Shown piece by piece: positions 16,506-25,651 of a DNA stretch of 64,000 nucleotides (position 1 is its first letter; every line of letters starts with the position of its first letter). The stretch lies in assembly GCA_963665045.2 (NCBI GenBank), contig CAXXJQ010000003.1, positions 1,426,001 to 1,490,000 of the forward strand. The letters are read 5' to 3'. The stretch is from JAFGRU01 sp016934985. GTDB lineage: Bacteria; Desulfobacterota; Desulfuromonadia; Desulfuromonadales; JAAYDE01. The translations under genes and the position numbers were made by a program. Below the pieces are notes generated by a model. The model saw only the letters and a list, made by a program, of their open reading frames with translations, searched no databases and was not told the origin of the DNA.

Positions 16506-18281
16506 ATGTTTTTCAAAAAAATCCCCTTTTTGTCTCTAACCACCCTGCTGATAAGTTCAATCGCCCAACTGCCGAACTTCTCCTCCCAATGTCTCGCAGA
16601 AATTGCAATTTTTGATCACCCTCATGTCCTCCAGACCGATTCCGGCCCGGTACTGAATCCCAATAACTTTCTGGTAGCCGTAGCCGGACCAGACCAATTG
16701 GCGGATGAAAAAAGCAAGGTTTTCCTTGACGCCTCCAATTCCTGGCCACTCAATGTCGCGACCTCCCTGGTTTTCTGGAAGCAGTTGGAAGGCCCGCCGG
16801 TTCAACTCTCCAACCCTGAAGACGTCCGGCCTTTTTTCATTACCCCGGAAGTCGGCCCGGAAGGGGCGGCCCTTGTTTTTGAATTGACCCTGGCCACGGA
16901 TGACGTTACCACTAAAGACACCTGTGTCGTAAATGTCAGCTGGGGGAATATTCAACCCACGGCCGATGCCGGCGAGGATATGCTCGTCAAACAGGGGGAT
17001 CAGGTTTTTCTTGACGGTTCAGGTTCATTGGACGCGGACGGAGAAAAAGAGGAATTACATTACCAGTGGCGCCAGACCAGCGGCCCGAGTGTGGTTCTAT
17101 CTGATGCTACCACGATCAAACCTTCATTCATTGCCCCCTATACCCTGCATCCCGCGGATACTTTGACCTTCGACCTGGATGTTACTGATAAAGGGGGCCT
17201 CAAGGCAAACGATTCGATTATTGTCAACGTTTCCTGGGAACAGCCCGTTTTAGAGGCTGACGCCGGTCCGGACAAGGTTGCTGACGAAGGTTCCAGAATC
17301 GTTCTCGATGCCTCCAAATCTTTATCCCAGCCGGAAAAAATCAGTAGATACTTCTGGACCCAGCTTCAAGGCCCGCCTGTGACCCTTTCCGATCCCACAG
17401 CGGTCAGGCCGACCTTTTTGACGCCTTCGGTCAAAAATTTCGAGACGGCCAATCTGGTGTTTGAACTGACCATAACCAGCGAATCAGGCTTGATGGCCAC
17501 CAGCAAAACCCATATCAGGATTGACGACAACTGGTTCACTTCTTTTTCTCAGGAAGCTTTTGTCGTGCCTCTCAAAACCAAGGGCATAGGCTTCGAGGTC
17601 GAGAGAGGAGGACGTATTGTCGATCTCTCCCCATCGCACCCCCCCACTGATTTTAAGGTTCGGGACCAGGATATCCCTTACGGGCTTTTCGACATAAAGA
17701 TCCGTACTTACAAGCCCGGTGGTGAGGCTCCACTTAAAGTTTATTTTCCGGAGCCTGTGCCCGAGGATTACCAATGGTTCAAGTGCGGCAAGGGAACCGG
17801 GGGAACTCCTGTACCGATTTCCGCAGTTGTCGATCCGGAAAGGACAACCTTCACCATTTTCCTTCGGGATGGGGACGCCAGCGATGAGGACGGCATACAA
17901 AACAGCCTGATAAGGGACCCTTCCGGACTCGGCGGCCCTTCCATTTTTCTGGGCAACACCCTTAGCAAAAGCAGGAAGTTTCAGCCCAATTCAGCAAACC
18001 CCGAAAACTCACCCATTGAAGGGTTCGGCGGAAGAGCCGATTTCAGCCCAAAAAAATTATTGGCTTTGATTTTTGGAAGGTTCACCGATTTCTCCGGTCC
18101 ATCCAACAGCCACAACCCCGAGGTCAATAACCTTTCCACATCCAGTGAAGGATGGAAGTGGCTTTCCCTGCAGTTCGGCCCGGCTTTGCCCCTCATGCTG
18201 CTTGGAATTATCGGCTTTATCAGTATCGTATTTCTGAAAAAAATTATCGGGGCTTTGGTTTCCCACAAGGACAATCCATAA
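16506..18281 (+). CDS. Exported PKD-repeat protein with choice-of-anchor-U-like domain and C-terminal membrane helix
   Basis: 591 residues from ATG 16506 (the frame is open to a GTG at 16464, without a better site). Signal peptide up to about residue 30. Three PKD/Ig-like repeats follow, each with A.AGPD....EGS.V.LDAS.S, W.Q..GPPV.LS... and RP.F.TP (starting near AVAGPDQLADE, ADAGEDMLVKQ and ADAGPDKVADE). The next domain (GLFDIKIRTYKPGGEAPLKVYFPEPVPEDYQWFKCG, IFLRDGDASDEDG) matches the choice-of-anchor-U pattern. A helix LPLMLLGIIGFISIVFLKKIIG near the C-terminus anchors it. Probably a cell-surface adhesion or stalk protein. Confidence 0.8.
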   Translation: MFFKKIPFLSLTTLLISSIAQLPNFSSQCLAEIAIFDHPHVLQTDSGPVLNPNNFLVAVAGPDQLADEKSKVFLDASNSWPLNVATSLVFWKQLEGPPVQLSNPEDVRPFFITPEVGPEGAALVFELTLATDDVTTKDTCVVNVSWGNIQPTADAGEDMLVKQGDQVFLDGSGSLDADGEKEELHYQWRQTSGPSVVLSDATTIKPSFIAPYTLHPADTLTFDLDVTDKGGLKANDSIIVNVSWEQPVLEADAGPDKVADEGSRIVLDASKSLSQPEKISRYFWTQLQGPPVTLSDPTAVRPTFLTPSVKNFETANLVFELTITSESGLMATSKTHIRIDDNWFTSFSQEAFVVPLKTKGIGFEVERGGRIVDLSPSHPPTDFKVRDQDIPYGLFDIKIRTYKPGGEAPLKVYFPEPVPEDYQWFKCGKGTGGTPVPISAVVDPERTTFTIFLRDGDASDEDGIQNSLIRDPSGLGGPSIFLGNTLSKSRKFQPNSANPENSPIEGFGGRADFSPKKLLALIFGRFTDFSGPSNSHNPEVNNLSTSSEGWKWLSLQFGPALPLMLLGIIGFISIVFLKKIIGALVSHKDNP

Positions 18282-18283
18282 AA

Positions 18284-19624
18284 CTAAGTATTTATTAAGT
18301 CCTCTCCCATGCCCTGGATCACGACAGCCTCCCCTGTCAACTCACCTCCCGCAATCCTGTCGATCCGAACCTGAACAGACTGCCTTTCAACCTCTCGACA
18401 GCAGGGAAACACCACCTTGAGATAATTGGGTGCCAGGCCCCTGCACATTCGCTCCCCGCTTTTTCCTTCAACTATCACCTCAAGAGTTTTTCCTATATAC
18501 CTGTTCATATATTGTTTTTCCTTAGCTTCTCCGAGACACCGCAAACGGGCCGCCCGTTCTTTGATCACACCACCCGGAACCTGCTGCGAAAATCCGGCGG
18601 CTTCTGTTCCGGGCCGGACACTGAAGGGAAACACATGCAAAAAACTGAGGGGAAGGCTGTCGATGAAATCCAGGGTGTTTTGAAACTCCTGTTCCGTCTC
18701 GCCTGGGAAACCGGTAATGACGTCAATCCCGATAGCAACGTCCGTCACCCTGGAATTTATCCTCACAACCAGGTCTTGAAAAAACGTGCAGCTATAAGGC
18801 CTGCGCATGCGCTCCAGAATGCGGTCGTTCCCGGACTGCAGGGGGATATGAAAATGGGGGCAGAGTTTACCTGAGGCCGCCATCAGGTCGATGAGGCGTT
18901 CGCTAATCTCATTGGGCTCAATGGAGCCGATGCGCAATCTCCTGATGGCGCTGTTGCGCTCAATTTCGGCAACCAGGTCGGTAAAAGTGACTGACGGAGA
19001 GAGGTCTAAACCGTAATGCCCAAGATGAATGCCGGTAAGAACAATCTCCTCAAAACCCTCCCGCGTCAGGGAGTCAACTTTTTCCATAATGGTCTTTAGC
19101 GGCAGCGAACGACTCCTGCCTCGGACATAGGGGATTATGCAGTAGGAGCAAAAAGAATTGCAACCATTCTGAACCTGGAGGAAAGCGCGGCTGCGACTGG
19201 TACGGGAGGCCGATGGAACAGTCATGGGACGGCTTGCGCTGCAGATATCGGAGACCTGAACCCGCTGTTCAGGCGTCTCCTTTTGTAAAAATTTCCCGAG
19301 GTCGTGTTTTTCCTCGTTTCCCAGCACCAAAGCTACGCCAGGATATTTTTCAAAAGCCTCGGGCTGCAACTGGGCATAACAGCCGGTAACAACGATCCTG
19401 GCCTGGGGATTGAGCCGATGACAGCGGCGAATCAGATTGCGGGACTGGGAGTCGGTTGCCGCAGTAACGGTACAGGTGTTAACGATCATCAAATCGGCAC
19501 CCTGATCAAAGGGGACAATCTCGTAACCGCAGGAAACCAGGGTTTTCTCCATCACCGAGGATTCAAACTGGTTGGTTTTACACCCTAAGGTCGTAATCGC
19601 CGCGGTTTTTCTCATACAATCCAT
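18284..19624 (-). CDS. mtaB: tRNA t6A37 methylthiotransferase MtaB
   Basis: 446 residues. Radical-SAM methylthiotransferase that converts t6A37 to ms2t6A37 in tRNA. The N-terminal UPF0004 domain provides three cluster cysteines (LGCKTNQFES, NTCTVTA, VTGCYAQ), the radical SAM motif is CNSFCSYC, and a TRAM domain closes the C-terminus. LGCKTNQFE distinguishes MtaB from MiaB and RimO. Last gene of the cysE-iscR-nifS-nifU-mnmA-mtaB run, overlapping mnmA by 13 bp; both are tRNA sulfur-modifying enzymes that depend on the operon's Fe-S and sulfur supply. Confidence 0.95.
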   Translation of the reverse strand: MDCMRKTAAITTLGCKTNQFESSVMEKTLVSCGYEIVPFDQGADLMIVNTCTVTAATDSQSRNLIRRCHRLNPQARIVVTGCYAQLQPEAFEKYPGVALVLGNEEKHDLGKFLQKETPEQRVQVSDICSASRPMTVPSASRTSRSRAFLQVQNGCNSFCSYCIIPYVRGRSRSLPLKTIMEKVDSLTREGFEEIVLTGIHLGHYGLDLSPSVTFTDLVAEIERNSAIRRLRIGSIEPNEISERLIDLMAASGKLCPHFHIPLQSGNDRILERMRRPYSCTFFQDLVVRINSRVTDVAIGIDVITGFPGETEQEFQNTLDFIDSLPLSFLHVFPFSVRPGTEAAGFSQQVPGGVIKERAARLRCLGEAKEKQYMNRYIGKTLEVIVEGKSGERMCRGLAPNYLKVVFPCCREVERQSVQVRIDRIAGGELTGEAVVIQGMGEDLINT

Positions 19625-20688
19625 CCTCCACCGGCCACCAGATCATCCTGGTAAAAGACGGCCGCCTGGCCGGGAGTCACCCCCTCTTGTGCCTGATCGA
19701 AGACGACTTCCGCGGAACCATCGTTCCCCGGCGTAACCAGGGCCGGCGCTTCGCGGTGGCGATAGCGGATGCGGCATCGGCATCTGAAGGGCTCATTATG
19801 TGAACGGATAAGCCAATTGACGTCCCGGACCTTGAGCGCCCCAACGGCCAGGTGCCTCTTCTCACCGACAATCACCCGGTTGGCTGCGGCATTGATGCCG
19901 AGAACGAAAAGAGGCTCGGCCCAAGCAATGCCTAATCCTTTGCGCTGGCCGATGGTATATCGCCAGGTTCCCTGATGGCGCCCCAACACCTTCCCGGAGG
20001 CATGGACAATATCTCCTTCAACCGGCCCAACCCCGGATTCCGCTTCCAGGTAGGCGACGTAATCCTGCTGGGGAATAAAACAGATATCCTGGCTTTCCTC
20101 CCGTTGCGAAACGGGCAAAGCCATGGCTTCTGCCCGTTTCCGCACCTGATCCTTGGTCAGGAAACCAAGTGGGAATACGGTCCTGGCCAGTTGCGACTGC
20201 TGCAGGGCGAATAAAAAGTAACTCTGATCCTTCTTTTGGTCGACGCCCTTGTGCAAAAGATAGCGATCGGCCTGGAACCGGATCAAGGCATAATGGCCGG
20301 TACCAAAAACATCCGCCCCAAGTTTAACGGCTGTTTCCTGAAGCAGCCCGAATTTGACGAAACGGTTGCATACCACACAGGGGTTAGGGGTTCGGCCTGC
20401 CAGATACTCTCGCAAAAAGGGCTCAATCACCAAATCACGGAAATCTTTTTCAAGCATGACGGTATGCAAAGGGATATGAAGAAAGTCTGCGACTTTACGG
20501 GCTTCCCGGATAACCTTGGAACATGAGGCATCTTCACATAGTTCGCCCCCGGCCGGAACCGCCTCCGGAACAACGGCCATGGTCAAGGCCTCAACCTCAA
20601 ACCCTTGTTCAATCAGCAAGGCCGCAGAGACCGCGGAATCAACGCCTCCGCTAAGAGCTACAATCGCCTTTTTCTTTAACCGGGACAT
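19612..20688 (-). CDS. mnmA: tRNA 2-thiouridylase MnmA
   Basis: 358 residues. ATP-pyrophosphatase motif ALSGGVDSAVSA at the N-terminus, catalytic cysteines in NPCVVCNRFVKFG and ESQDICFIP, and the C-terminal TIGQRKGLG domain. Adenylates and thiolates U34 of tRNA Lys/Glu/Gln, using sulfur passed on from a cysteine desulfurase; nifS lies upstream in the same orientation. A terminator-like hairpin separates it from nifU, so it may have reduced or separate expression. Confidence 0.97.
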   Translation of the reverse strand: MSRLKKKAIVALSGGVDSAVSAALLIEQGFEVEALTMAVVPEAVPAGGELCEDASCSKVIREARKVADFLHIPLHTVMLEKDFRDLVIEPFLREYLAGRTPNPCVVCNRFVKFGLLQETAVKLGADVFGTGHYALIRFQADRYLLHKGVDQKKDQSYFLFALQQSQLARTVFPLGFLTKDQVRKRAEAMALPVSQREESQDICFIPQQDYVAYLEAESGVGPVEGDIVHASGKVLGRHQGTWRYTIGQRKGLGIAWAEPLFVLGINAAANRVIVGEKRHLAVGALKVRDVNWLIRSHNEPFRCRCRIRYRHREAPALVTPGNDGSAEVVFDQAQEGVTPGQAAVFYQDDLVAGGGWIV

Positions 20689-20720
20689 ACCTCATTCACC
20701 TTTTCAAACCAGATGCCCAA

Positions 20721-20750
20721 TAAAAAAGGAGGACTTTCAACAGCCCTCCT
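20721..20750 (-). terminator. Terminator-like hairpin between nifU and mnmA
   Basis: Arms AGGAGGACT (20727-20735) and AGCCCTCCT (20742-20750) pair over 9 bp with one wobble on the minus strand and are followed by six T. It would limit read-through from nifU into mnmA. Confidence 0.6.
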
Positions 20751-20777
20751 GCAAAACAAGACATTAGGAAAACAGGG

Positions 20778-21146
20778 CTATTTTTTCTCCTGCAGATAAT
20801 CGTTTATAGCCTTATGGAGCCCGTCGGCGGCAAGACAGGAACAGTGCATCTTTTCCGGAGGCAGGCCATCCAGCGCCTGAGCCACAGCCTCGTTGGTCAG
20901 ATCCAGGGCTTCCTGCAAGGTTTTGCCCCGCACCATTTCCGTCATCATGGAAGAACTTGCGATAGCTGCCGCGCAGCCAAAGGTCTTAAAGCGGATGTCT
21001 TTGATGATATCGTCCTCAATCTTGAGAAAAACTTTAATGGTGTCGCCGCAATGCGAGCTGCCGAATTCTCCGATGGCATCAGGAACTTCCATTTCCCCGA
21101 CATTACGAGGGTTGGAAAAATGGTCCATGACCTTATCCGAATACAT
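20778..21146 (-). CDS. nifU: Fe-S cluster scaffold protein, NifU/IscU type
   Basis: 122 residues, corresponding to the N-terminal scaffold domain of NifU (no ferredoxin or Nfu domain). Begins MYSDKVMDHFSNPRNVGEME; the three cluster cysteines sit in SSHCGDTIKV, KTFGCAAAIASSS and HCSCLAADGL. Assembles 2Fe-2S/4Fe-4S clusters with the desulfurase encoded immediately upstream. A stable hairpin at 21176-21199 lies in the 74-bp gap to nifS. Confidence 0.95.
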   Translation of the reverse strand: MYSDKVMDHFSNPRNVGEMEVPDAIGEFGSSHCGDTIKVFLKIEDDIIKDIRFKTFGCAAAIASSSMMTEMVRGKTLQEALDLTNEAVAQALDGLPPEKMHCSCLAADGLHKAINDYLQEKK

Positions 21147-21175
21147 AGCAATTACTCCTTTTCAATATGAAATAA

Positions 21176-21199
21176 CCCCGGCTTCCGCACAAGCCGGGG
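21176..21199 (-). promoter_or_regulatory. Intercistronic hairpin between nifS and nifU
   Basis: Perfect 9-bp stem CCCCGGCTT/AAGCCGGGG with a six-base loop and no long T run after it, so it may be a processing or stability element rather than a full terminator. Confidence 0.5.
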
Positions 21200-21220
21200 A
21201 AAAACCGACAAATGATTGTT

Positions 21221-22399
21221 TTAAAGAGCCGCACCTGAAGTGTTTTGATAAAAAGGACTCATATCCCGAAGTTTTTGAACAATGGGAGGCAACACTTGAA
21301 GAACATAATCAATGTCTGCCTCGCTGGTATCCCGTCCCAGGCTGAAACGAACGCTCGACTGGCCCAGCATGGGATCAACCCCCATGGCCTCCAAAACGTG
21401 AGACATGCCAAATGAGCCGGAAGTACAGGCGGACCCGGATGAGGCTGCAATGCCCTGCATGTCAAGATGAAGCAGCAACCCCTCCCCTTCGATGTAAGCA
21501 AAGCTGATATTGAGGGTACCCGGCAGACGGTACTGCGGATGTCCATTCAGCTTGACATCGGGAACCGCCGCCATAAGCCCCTCCTGCAATCTGTCCCGCA
21601 ATACAGCGACCCTTTTCTGGAAATCATCCAACTCTCCGCCGGCAAGTTCACAGGCCCGACCGAGACCGACAATCCCAGGGACATTGTGGGTTCCTCCGCG
21701 CCTGTTGCGTTCTTGATGCCCGCCGTGAATCAATGGCGTTAGAGGATTCCCTTTGCGTACGTAAAGAGCGCCGACACCCTTGGGCGCTTCGATCTTGTGA
21801 CCGGAAATGGTTAATAGGTCAACCCCGGCCTGCTGAACGTCCACAGGCACTTTTCCGACAGCCTGAACCGCATCGGAAAGAAACCGAACCTTGTGCCGTC
21901 GAGCAATGCGGCCAATCTCTTCAATAGGGAACAACACTCCCGTTTCGTTATTGCCCCACATTACTGCAATCAGAATGGTGCGCTCTGTAATAGCCTGCTC
22001 CAGCTCTTCAAGATCTAGAAGTCCGTCTTCGTCAACCGCCAGGTAGGTAACCTGAACACCCTGTTTTTCAAGGGCGCGGCAGGTCGTCAACACGGCGGGA
22101 TGTTCAACCGCCGTCGTGATGATGTGATTGCCCTTCTCTTTAAGTGCCTCAACTGTTCCCTTTATCGCAAAATTGTTGCCCTCGCTGCCGCAACTGGTAA
22201 AAACGATTTCAGCAGGGGAACAGTTTATCAGGCCGGCCACCTGTTGGCGGGCTTTCTCGATATGGGAACTCACGGCCCTTCCGGCCCAATGAAGGCTGGA
22301 TGGATTACCAAATTTGCTGCTGAAAAAAGGGAGCATGGTTTCAAGCACCTCAGCTCTTACTGAGGTAGTGGCATTGTTGTCAAGATAGATTCTTTTCAC
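21221..22399 (-). CDS. nifS: Cysteine desulfurase NifS
   Basis: 392 residues. PLP enzyme that releases sulfur from L-cysteine as a persulfide. MKRIYLDNNATTSV start, PLP lysine in ISGHKIEAPKG, active cysteine in ASSGSACTSGSFGMSHVL. Group I (NifS/IscS) type by the SSGSACTSG loop length. Within the cysE-iscR-nifS-nifU operon it draws on cysteine made through CysE and feeds both NifU and MnmA. Confidence 0.96.
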   Translation of the reverse strand: MKRIYLDNNATTSVRAEVLETMLPFFSSKFGNPSSLHWAGRAVSSHIEKARQQVAGLINCSPAEIVFTSCGSEGNNFAIKGTVEALKEKGNHIITTAVEHPAVLTTCRALEKQGVQVTYLAVDEDGLLDLEELEQAITERTILIAVMWGNNETGVLFPIEEIGRIARRHKVRFLSDAVQAVGKVPVDVQQAGVDLLTISGHKIEAPKGVGALYVRKGNPLTPLIHGGHQERNRRGGTHNVPGIVGLGRACELAGGELDDFQKRVAVLRDRLQEGLMAAVPDVKLNGHPQYRLPGTLNISFAYIEGEGLLLHLDMQGIAASSGSACTSGSFGMSHVLEAMGVDPMLGQSSVRFSLGRDTSEADIDYVLQVLPPIVQKLRDMSPFYQNTSGAAL

Positions 22400-22423
22400 G
22401 CGGTTGTCCTCGTCGCCTGTCCG

Positions 22424-22876
22424 TCAGGCCTTTCCCACGGACAGCTTTTCATGGGTGGTCATTTTTTTTCTGGCTTCCTGAATCAGCTCCTCCAGGGTAA
22501 TGGAGGCAAGAAAATTTCTTATACGTTCACCCAGGCCCTGCCAGATATTTCGGGTTACACATTTTTCAAAACATCCACATTCGCCATTTTTCTCCATGCA
22601 GGAGACGGGAACCAGTGTTTCCTCGACACTGTCAATGATCTCGTCAACACGTATGTCACAAGCATCCCTGGCCAGGACATAGCCGCCGCCCGGACCGCGT
22701 ACACTCTTGACAATTTGGTTCCTCCGCAACATCGCAAATAACTGCTCCAGATAATTAAGGGAAAGATCTTCCTTTTTGGCGATATCCTTAATGGAAACCG
22801 GCTTCCCTTCCTCGTAGAGAAGGGCCAGACTGACCATGGCCCTGACGGCGTACTGGGCTTTGGTAGATAATCTCAT
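22424..22876 (-). CDS. iscR: Rrf2-family Fe-S regulator IscR
   Basis: 150 residues: winged-helix Rrf2 domain (MRLSTKAQYAVRAMVSLALLY, SIKDIAKKEDLSLNYLEQLFAMLRRNQIVKSVRGPGGGYVLAR) and the cluster-binding segment SCMEKNGECGCFEKC with three or four candidate ligands, residues about 92-106. Senses Fe-S status and probably autoregulates the operon. Overlaps cysE by 4 bp (ATGA). Confidence 0.95.
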   Translation of the reverse strand: MRLSTKAQYAVRAMVSLALLYEEGKPVSIKDIAKKEDLSLNYLEQLFAMLRRNQIVKSVRGPGGGYVLARDACDIRVDEIIDSVEETLVPVSCMEKNGECGCFEKCVTRNIWQGLGERIRNFLASITLEELIQEARKKMTTHEKLSVGKA

Positions 22877-23619
22877 TCCTCATTTTCCCCTTCCGCCTGT
22901 TTTTCTTTTCCAGCCCCGCGGAGAGTCTCCAGTTCGCGGCTCAATTCTTTGACCTTCCTTTCAAGAGAGACAACCTGATCAAAGAGACAGGATATGGCCT
23001 TGGCCTGCGGGTCGGGGAGTTTTCCATGCTCAAGATCGGCCCTGGCCTGACCCGCCGGGCCCGCCGGACCAGCTGAATAAACCACCCGTCCGGGCACACC
23101 GACAACCGACGAGTTGGGCGGGACCTCCTTGATGACAACGGAATTGGCCCCGATCCTGGAATTGGCACCAACAGTAAACGGCCCAAGAACCTTGGCCCCT
23201 GCTCCAACCACGACATTGTTCTCCAATGTGGGATGGCGTTTCTCCTTTGCCCAGGAAGTTCCTCCCAGGGTTACACCATGATAAAGGGTGCAGTTTTCTC
23301 CTATCTCAGCCGTTTCGCCGATGACCACTCCCATGCCGTGATCAATAAAAAAGCCTTTGCCGATACTGGCGCCGGGATGAATCTCAATACCGGTTAAAAA
23401 GCGTCCCAGATGGGAGGTGAAACGGGCCAGGAAAAAATGCTTTCTTTTCCAGAGAGCATGCCCCAAACGGTAAAAACAGATGGCATGAAAACCGGGATAA
23501 CAGAAAAGAATCTCCGGTATGCTGCGAACCGCAGGATCACGATCGAAAACCGCCCGTATATCTTCTTTAATTGTTTTAAACAATATCCCCGCTCCAGGGT
23601 AGCAATCCCTCACCCGCAT
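22873..23619 (-). CDS. cysE: Serine O-acetyltransferase
   Basis: 248 residues in the longest reading. Left-handed beta-helix acyltransferase: EIHPGASIGKGFFIDHGMGVVIGETAEIGENCTLYHGVTLGGTSW, RHPTLENNVVVGAGAKVLGP, with the catalytic DHG...H. Makes O-acetylserine for cysteine synthesis. The C-terminal helix (SLERKVKELSRELETLRG) is a short coiled coil. A TTG at 23583 preceded by GGAGCGGGG is a likely true start, since family members begin with (M)FKTLKEDI; the ATG at 23619 lacks a good site. First gene of the operon. Confidence 0.94.
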   Translation of the reverse strand: MRVRDCYPGAGILFKTIKEDIRAVFDRDPAVRSIPEILFCYPGFHAICFYRLGHALWKRKHFFLARFTSHLGRFLTGIEIHPGASIGKGFFIDHGMGVVIGETAEIGENCTLYHGVTLGGTSWAKEKRHPTLENNVVVGAGAKVLGPFTVGANSRIGANSVVIKEVPPNSSVVGVPGRVVYSAGPAGPAGQARADLEHGKLPDPQAKAISCLFDQVVSLERKVKELSRELETLRGAGKEKQAEGENEE

Positions 23620-23650
23620 AATTGAAAGATTTTAGAAAAGATTGGTTATC

Positions 23651-23671
23651 ATACCTGAGTATTTTTGTCAA
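23651..23671 (-). promoter_or_regulatory. Candidate promoter/operator of the cysE-iscR operon
   Basis: On the minus strand TTGACA (23671-23666) is followed within the spacer by the symmetric ATAC-N4-GTAT (23651-23662). Rrf2-family proteins bind symmetric sites with ATA/TAT arms, so IscR autoregulation is plausible. The -10 box is poor (GATAAC with a 15-base spacer), typical of regulated promoters. Confidence 0.35.
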
Positions 23672-24003
23672 TTATTCCCAGCCAAAAATTTCGTTTTGAG
23701 AATCGTAAATACCGTCTAATCCCTGTCGGATGTTTGACTTTTTTTATAACAATAATCATTCTTTTCTTTGCCTTTTAAACCATGAAAAAACATGAGAAAT
23801 TTATTCAAAGACTTTATTATCAATAATTCCAATATGTTATGACCTTCGTAATTTTTAACTAAAGATTCCCAAAAAATAACCGAAAAGGTAGCCAAGGGAT
23901 TTCAGAGAAAAAATATCCTGGTACCCTCTTTGCTCAATAAAGCAACACCCTGATTTTTTAAAGATAATTTTCTTTTTCAAAATATTTGATACGGAGGCCA
24001 CAA

Positions 24004-24999
24004 ATGGTTAGAGCATTGATTGTCGGAAATATCCGCAGCAAACAAAAAAACTTTGCAACGTTTCTGGACCAGACAGCCATGTTCGGTGAGTCTTACTTTT
24101 GCCACAATCTCCAGGAAATGACTGAATTTCTCACCAAACGCTCTGTAGATGTCATTTTCACCCTCGACTCCAGCCTGAATTTCACGACCCCCGATATCTT
24201 CACCGCGCTGAAACAAAAGGAAGAATGGAGCGACATCCCGATTTTCCTTTTCAGCGAACAGGTCACCCCCGAAGACCGCATCCGCGCTCTGGGGATGGGC
24301 GCTGCGGATTTCTTTTCAGGGCAAAGCCTGCCCATGGAAATAAGTGCCGTTACCCAGTTTCACGTCACTAAAAAACATCGTATTGAAAAACTCCGCCTTA
24401 CCCAGGAGGCCCTGTTCAAACGTGCGACTACAGACCCGTTAACCGGCTTACACACTTATGATTACTTCAAATCTGTTATCGAAGAGAGGGAAAAGGCAGA
24501 GATAGGCGGAGCAAACCTATACGCCGTACTGGCCATTAAACCTGATCACTTTGATTCAATTGGTGAGACTTTGGGCCAGGCCTTTTCCCAGAAAATGCTG
24601 AAATCGCTCGGTGAGGTATTGAAAAAGATCTGTCGCAGGGGAGATCCCCTCTGCAGGTTGGACGATAACACTTTCGGCCTTCTTTTCCCTCATGCCAATG
24701 AGCAGCAAGCCTTTGCCGCAGCAGAGAGAATCCGCAAAAAAATTGTCGGCCAGCCCATGGATTATCCGCTGACAATCAGCATCGGCATTTCATTAAAGCG
24801 CGGAAACCGCGACAACATCGCCGACAAAACCGTTAATGAGGCATGCCTGGCTGTTAAATCAGCCGCCGCTAAAGGCCATAACCGCTCTGAACTTTATCGC
24901 GGTAATTTGGCCAAACCCCAAAAAACTATTCTGCCGTTTCAGCCGGGCAATATTGCGGTCCCCGCTTCCCAGGCCAGCGCGGCTTATGCATCGTTGTAG
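24004..24999 (+). CDS. Receiver-like plus degenerate GGDEF protein
   Basis: 331 residues from ATG 24004 (GGAGGCCACAA ahead of it). N-terminal pseudo-receiver (MVRALIVGNIRSKQKNFATF, VIFTLDSSLNF, DIPIFLFSEQVTPEDRIRALGMGAADFFSG) lacks the usual acidic pair. The C-terminal GGDEF-type domain keeps DPLTGLHTYDYF and TISIGIS, but the active-site loop reads RLDDNTFG instead of R-GGDEF, so diguanylate cyclase activity is unlikely. It may bind GTP or c-di-GMP, or act structurally. Monocistronic. Confidence 0.8.
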   Translation: MVRALIVGNIRSKQKNFATFLDQTAMFGESYFCHNLQEMTEFLTKRSVDVIFTLDSSLNFTTPDIFTALKQKEEWSDIPIFLFSEQVTPEDRIRALGMGAADFFSGQSLPMEISAVTQFHVTKKHRIEKLRLTQEALFKRATTDPLTGLHTYDYFKSVIEEREKAEIGGANLYAVLAIKPDHFDSIGETLGQAFSQKMLKSLGEVLKKICRRGDPLCRLDDNTFGLLFPHANEQQAFAAAERIRKKIVGQPMDYPLTISIGISLKRGNRDNIADKTVNEACLAVKSAAAKGHNRSELYRGNLAKPQKTILPFQPGNIAVPASQASAAYASL

Positions 25000-25106
25000 G
25001 ATATTACCCGGTGCTGTGGGATAGGAACAGAAAAAGAGGTTAAATGCTCGGCCAGGTCAATGACCTGGTTAATGTTCCATCACAAGTCACGAATCCAGTT
25101 AGTAGT

Positions 25107-25610
25107 TTAAATTTCCCTAAGGACCACCTCTTCCAAGCCTTTGCGCTCTTTCCTCTCCTGGTGGTGTCCGGGATGACCCAGGGCAACAACAGCCATCAGG
25201 TCATTTCCTTCCGGCACCTCCAGGAGAATTCTTGCCTTTTCGGCATTCTTGAGAATTTCCCCAAGCCAGACCCCTCCCAGCCCCAGGCCATGAGCGGCCA
25301 GAAGAATATTTTGAATGCAGGCTCCTATGGCTTGATAATCCTTGGTCTCATGGTAAACCAGGCTTCTGTCTAAAAATACCGCCAAACATACCGGTGCATC
25401 CCGGATGATCCGCGAATATCTGGTCAATTCAGCAAGCCTTATTCGAACCCCCTCATCCCTGATTATCACGAATTTCCAGGGTTGATTGTTCAGCCCTGAA
25501 GGCGCCCTGACCGCCAAATTGAGAATTTTCCGGATCAGATCGGAAGCGATCTCTTCCGAGGTAAAATGACGCACACTCTGACGGGACAACAATCCTTCCA
25601 ATAACTCCAT
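25107..25610 (-). CDS. Nitroreductase-family flavoprotein
   Basis: 167 residues. FMN-binding nitroreductase fold: LLSRQSVRHFTSEEI at the N-terminus, APSGLNNQPWKFVII, AIGACIQNILLAAHGLGLGGVWLGEI and VVALGHPG at the C-terminus. Small subgroup without ferredoxin domain; NAD(P)H-dependent, substrate unknown. Adjacent to mutM on the same strand (41-bp gap), possibly one transcript. Confidence 0.9.
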   Translation of the reverse strand: MELLEGLLSRQSVRHFTSEEIASDLIRKILNLAVRAPSGLNNQPWKFVIIRDEGVRIRLAELTRYSRIIRDAPVCLAVFLDRSLVYHETKDYQAIGACIQNILLAAHGLGLGGVWLGEILKNAEKARILLEVPEGNDLMAVVALGHPGHHQERKERKGLEEVVLREI

Positions 25611-25651
25611 GACATCACCCTCCCTTAGGGAAAAAAGTCACAGCTTAGTGA

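Noticed and set aside
23745..23765. Fur box (ATAACAATAATCATTC)
   Set aside because: Only half of the 19-bp consensus matches and no iron-uptake gene follows.
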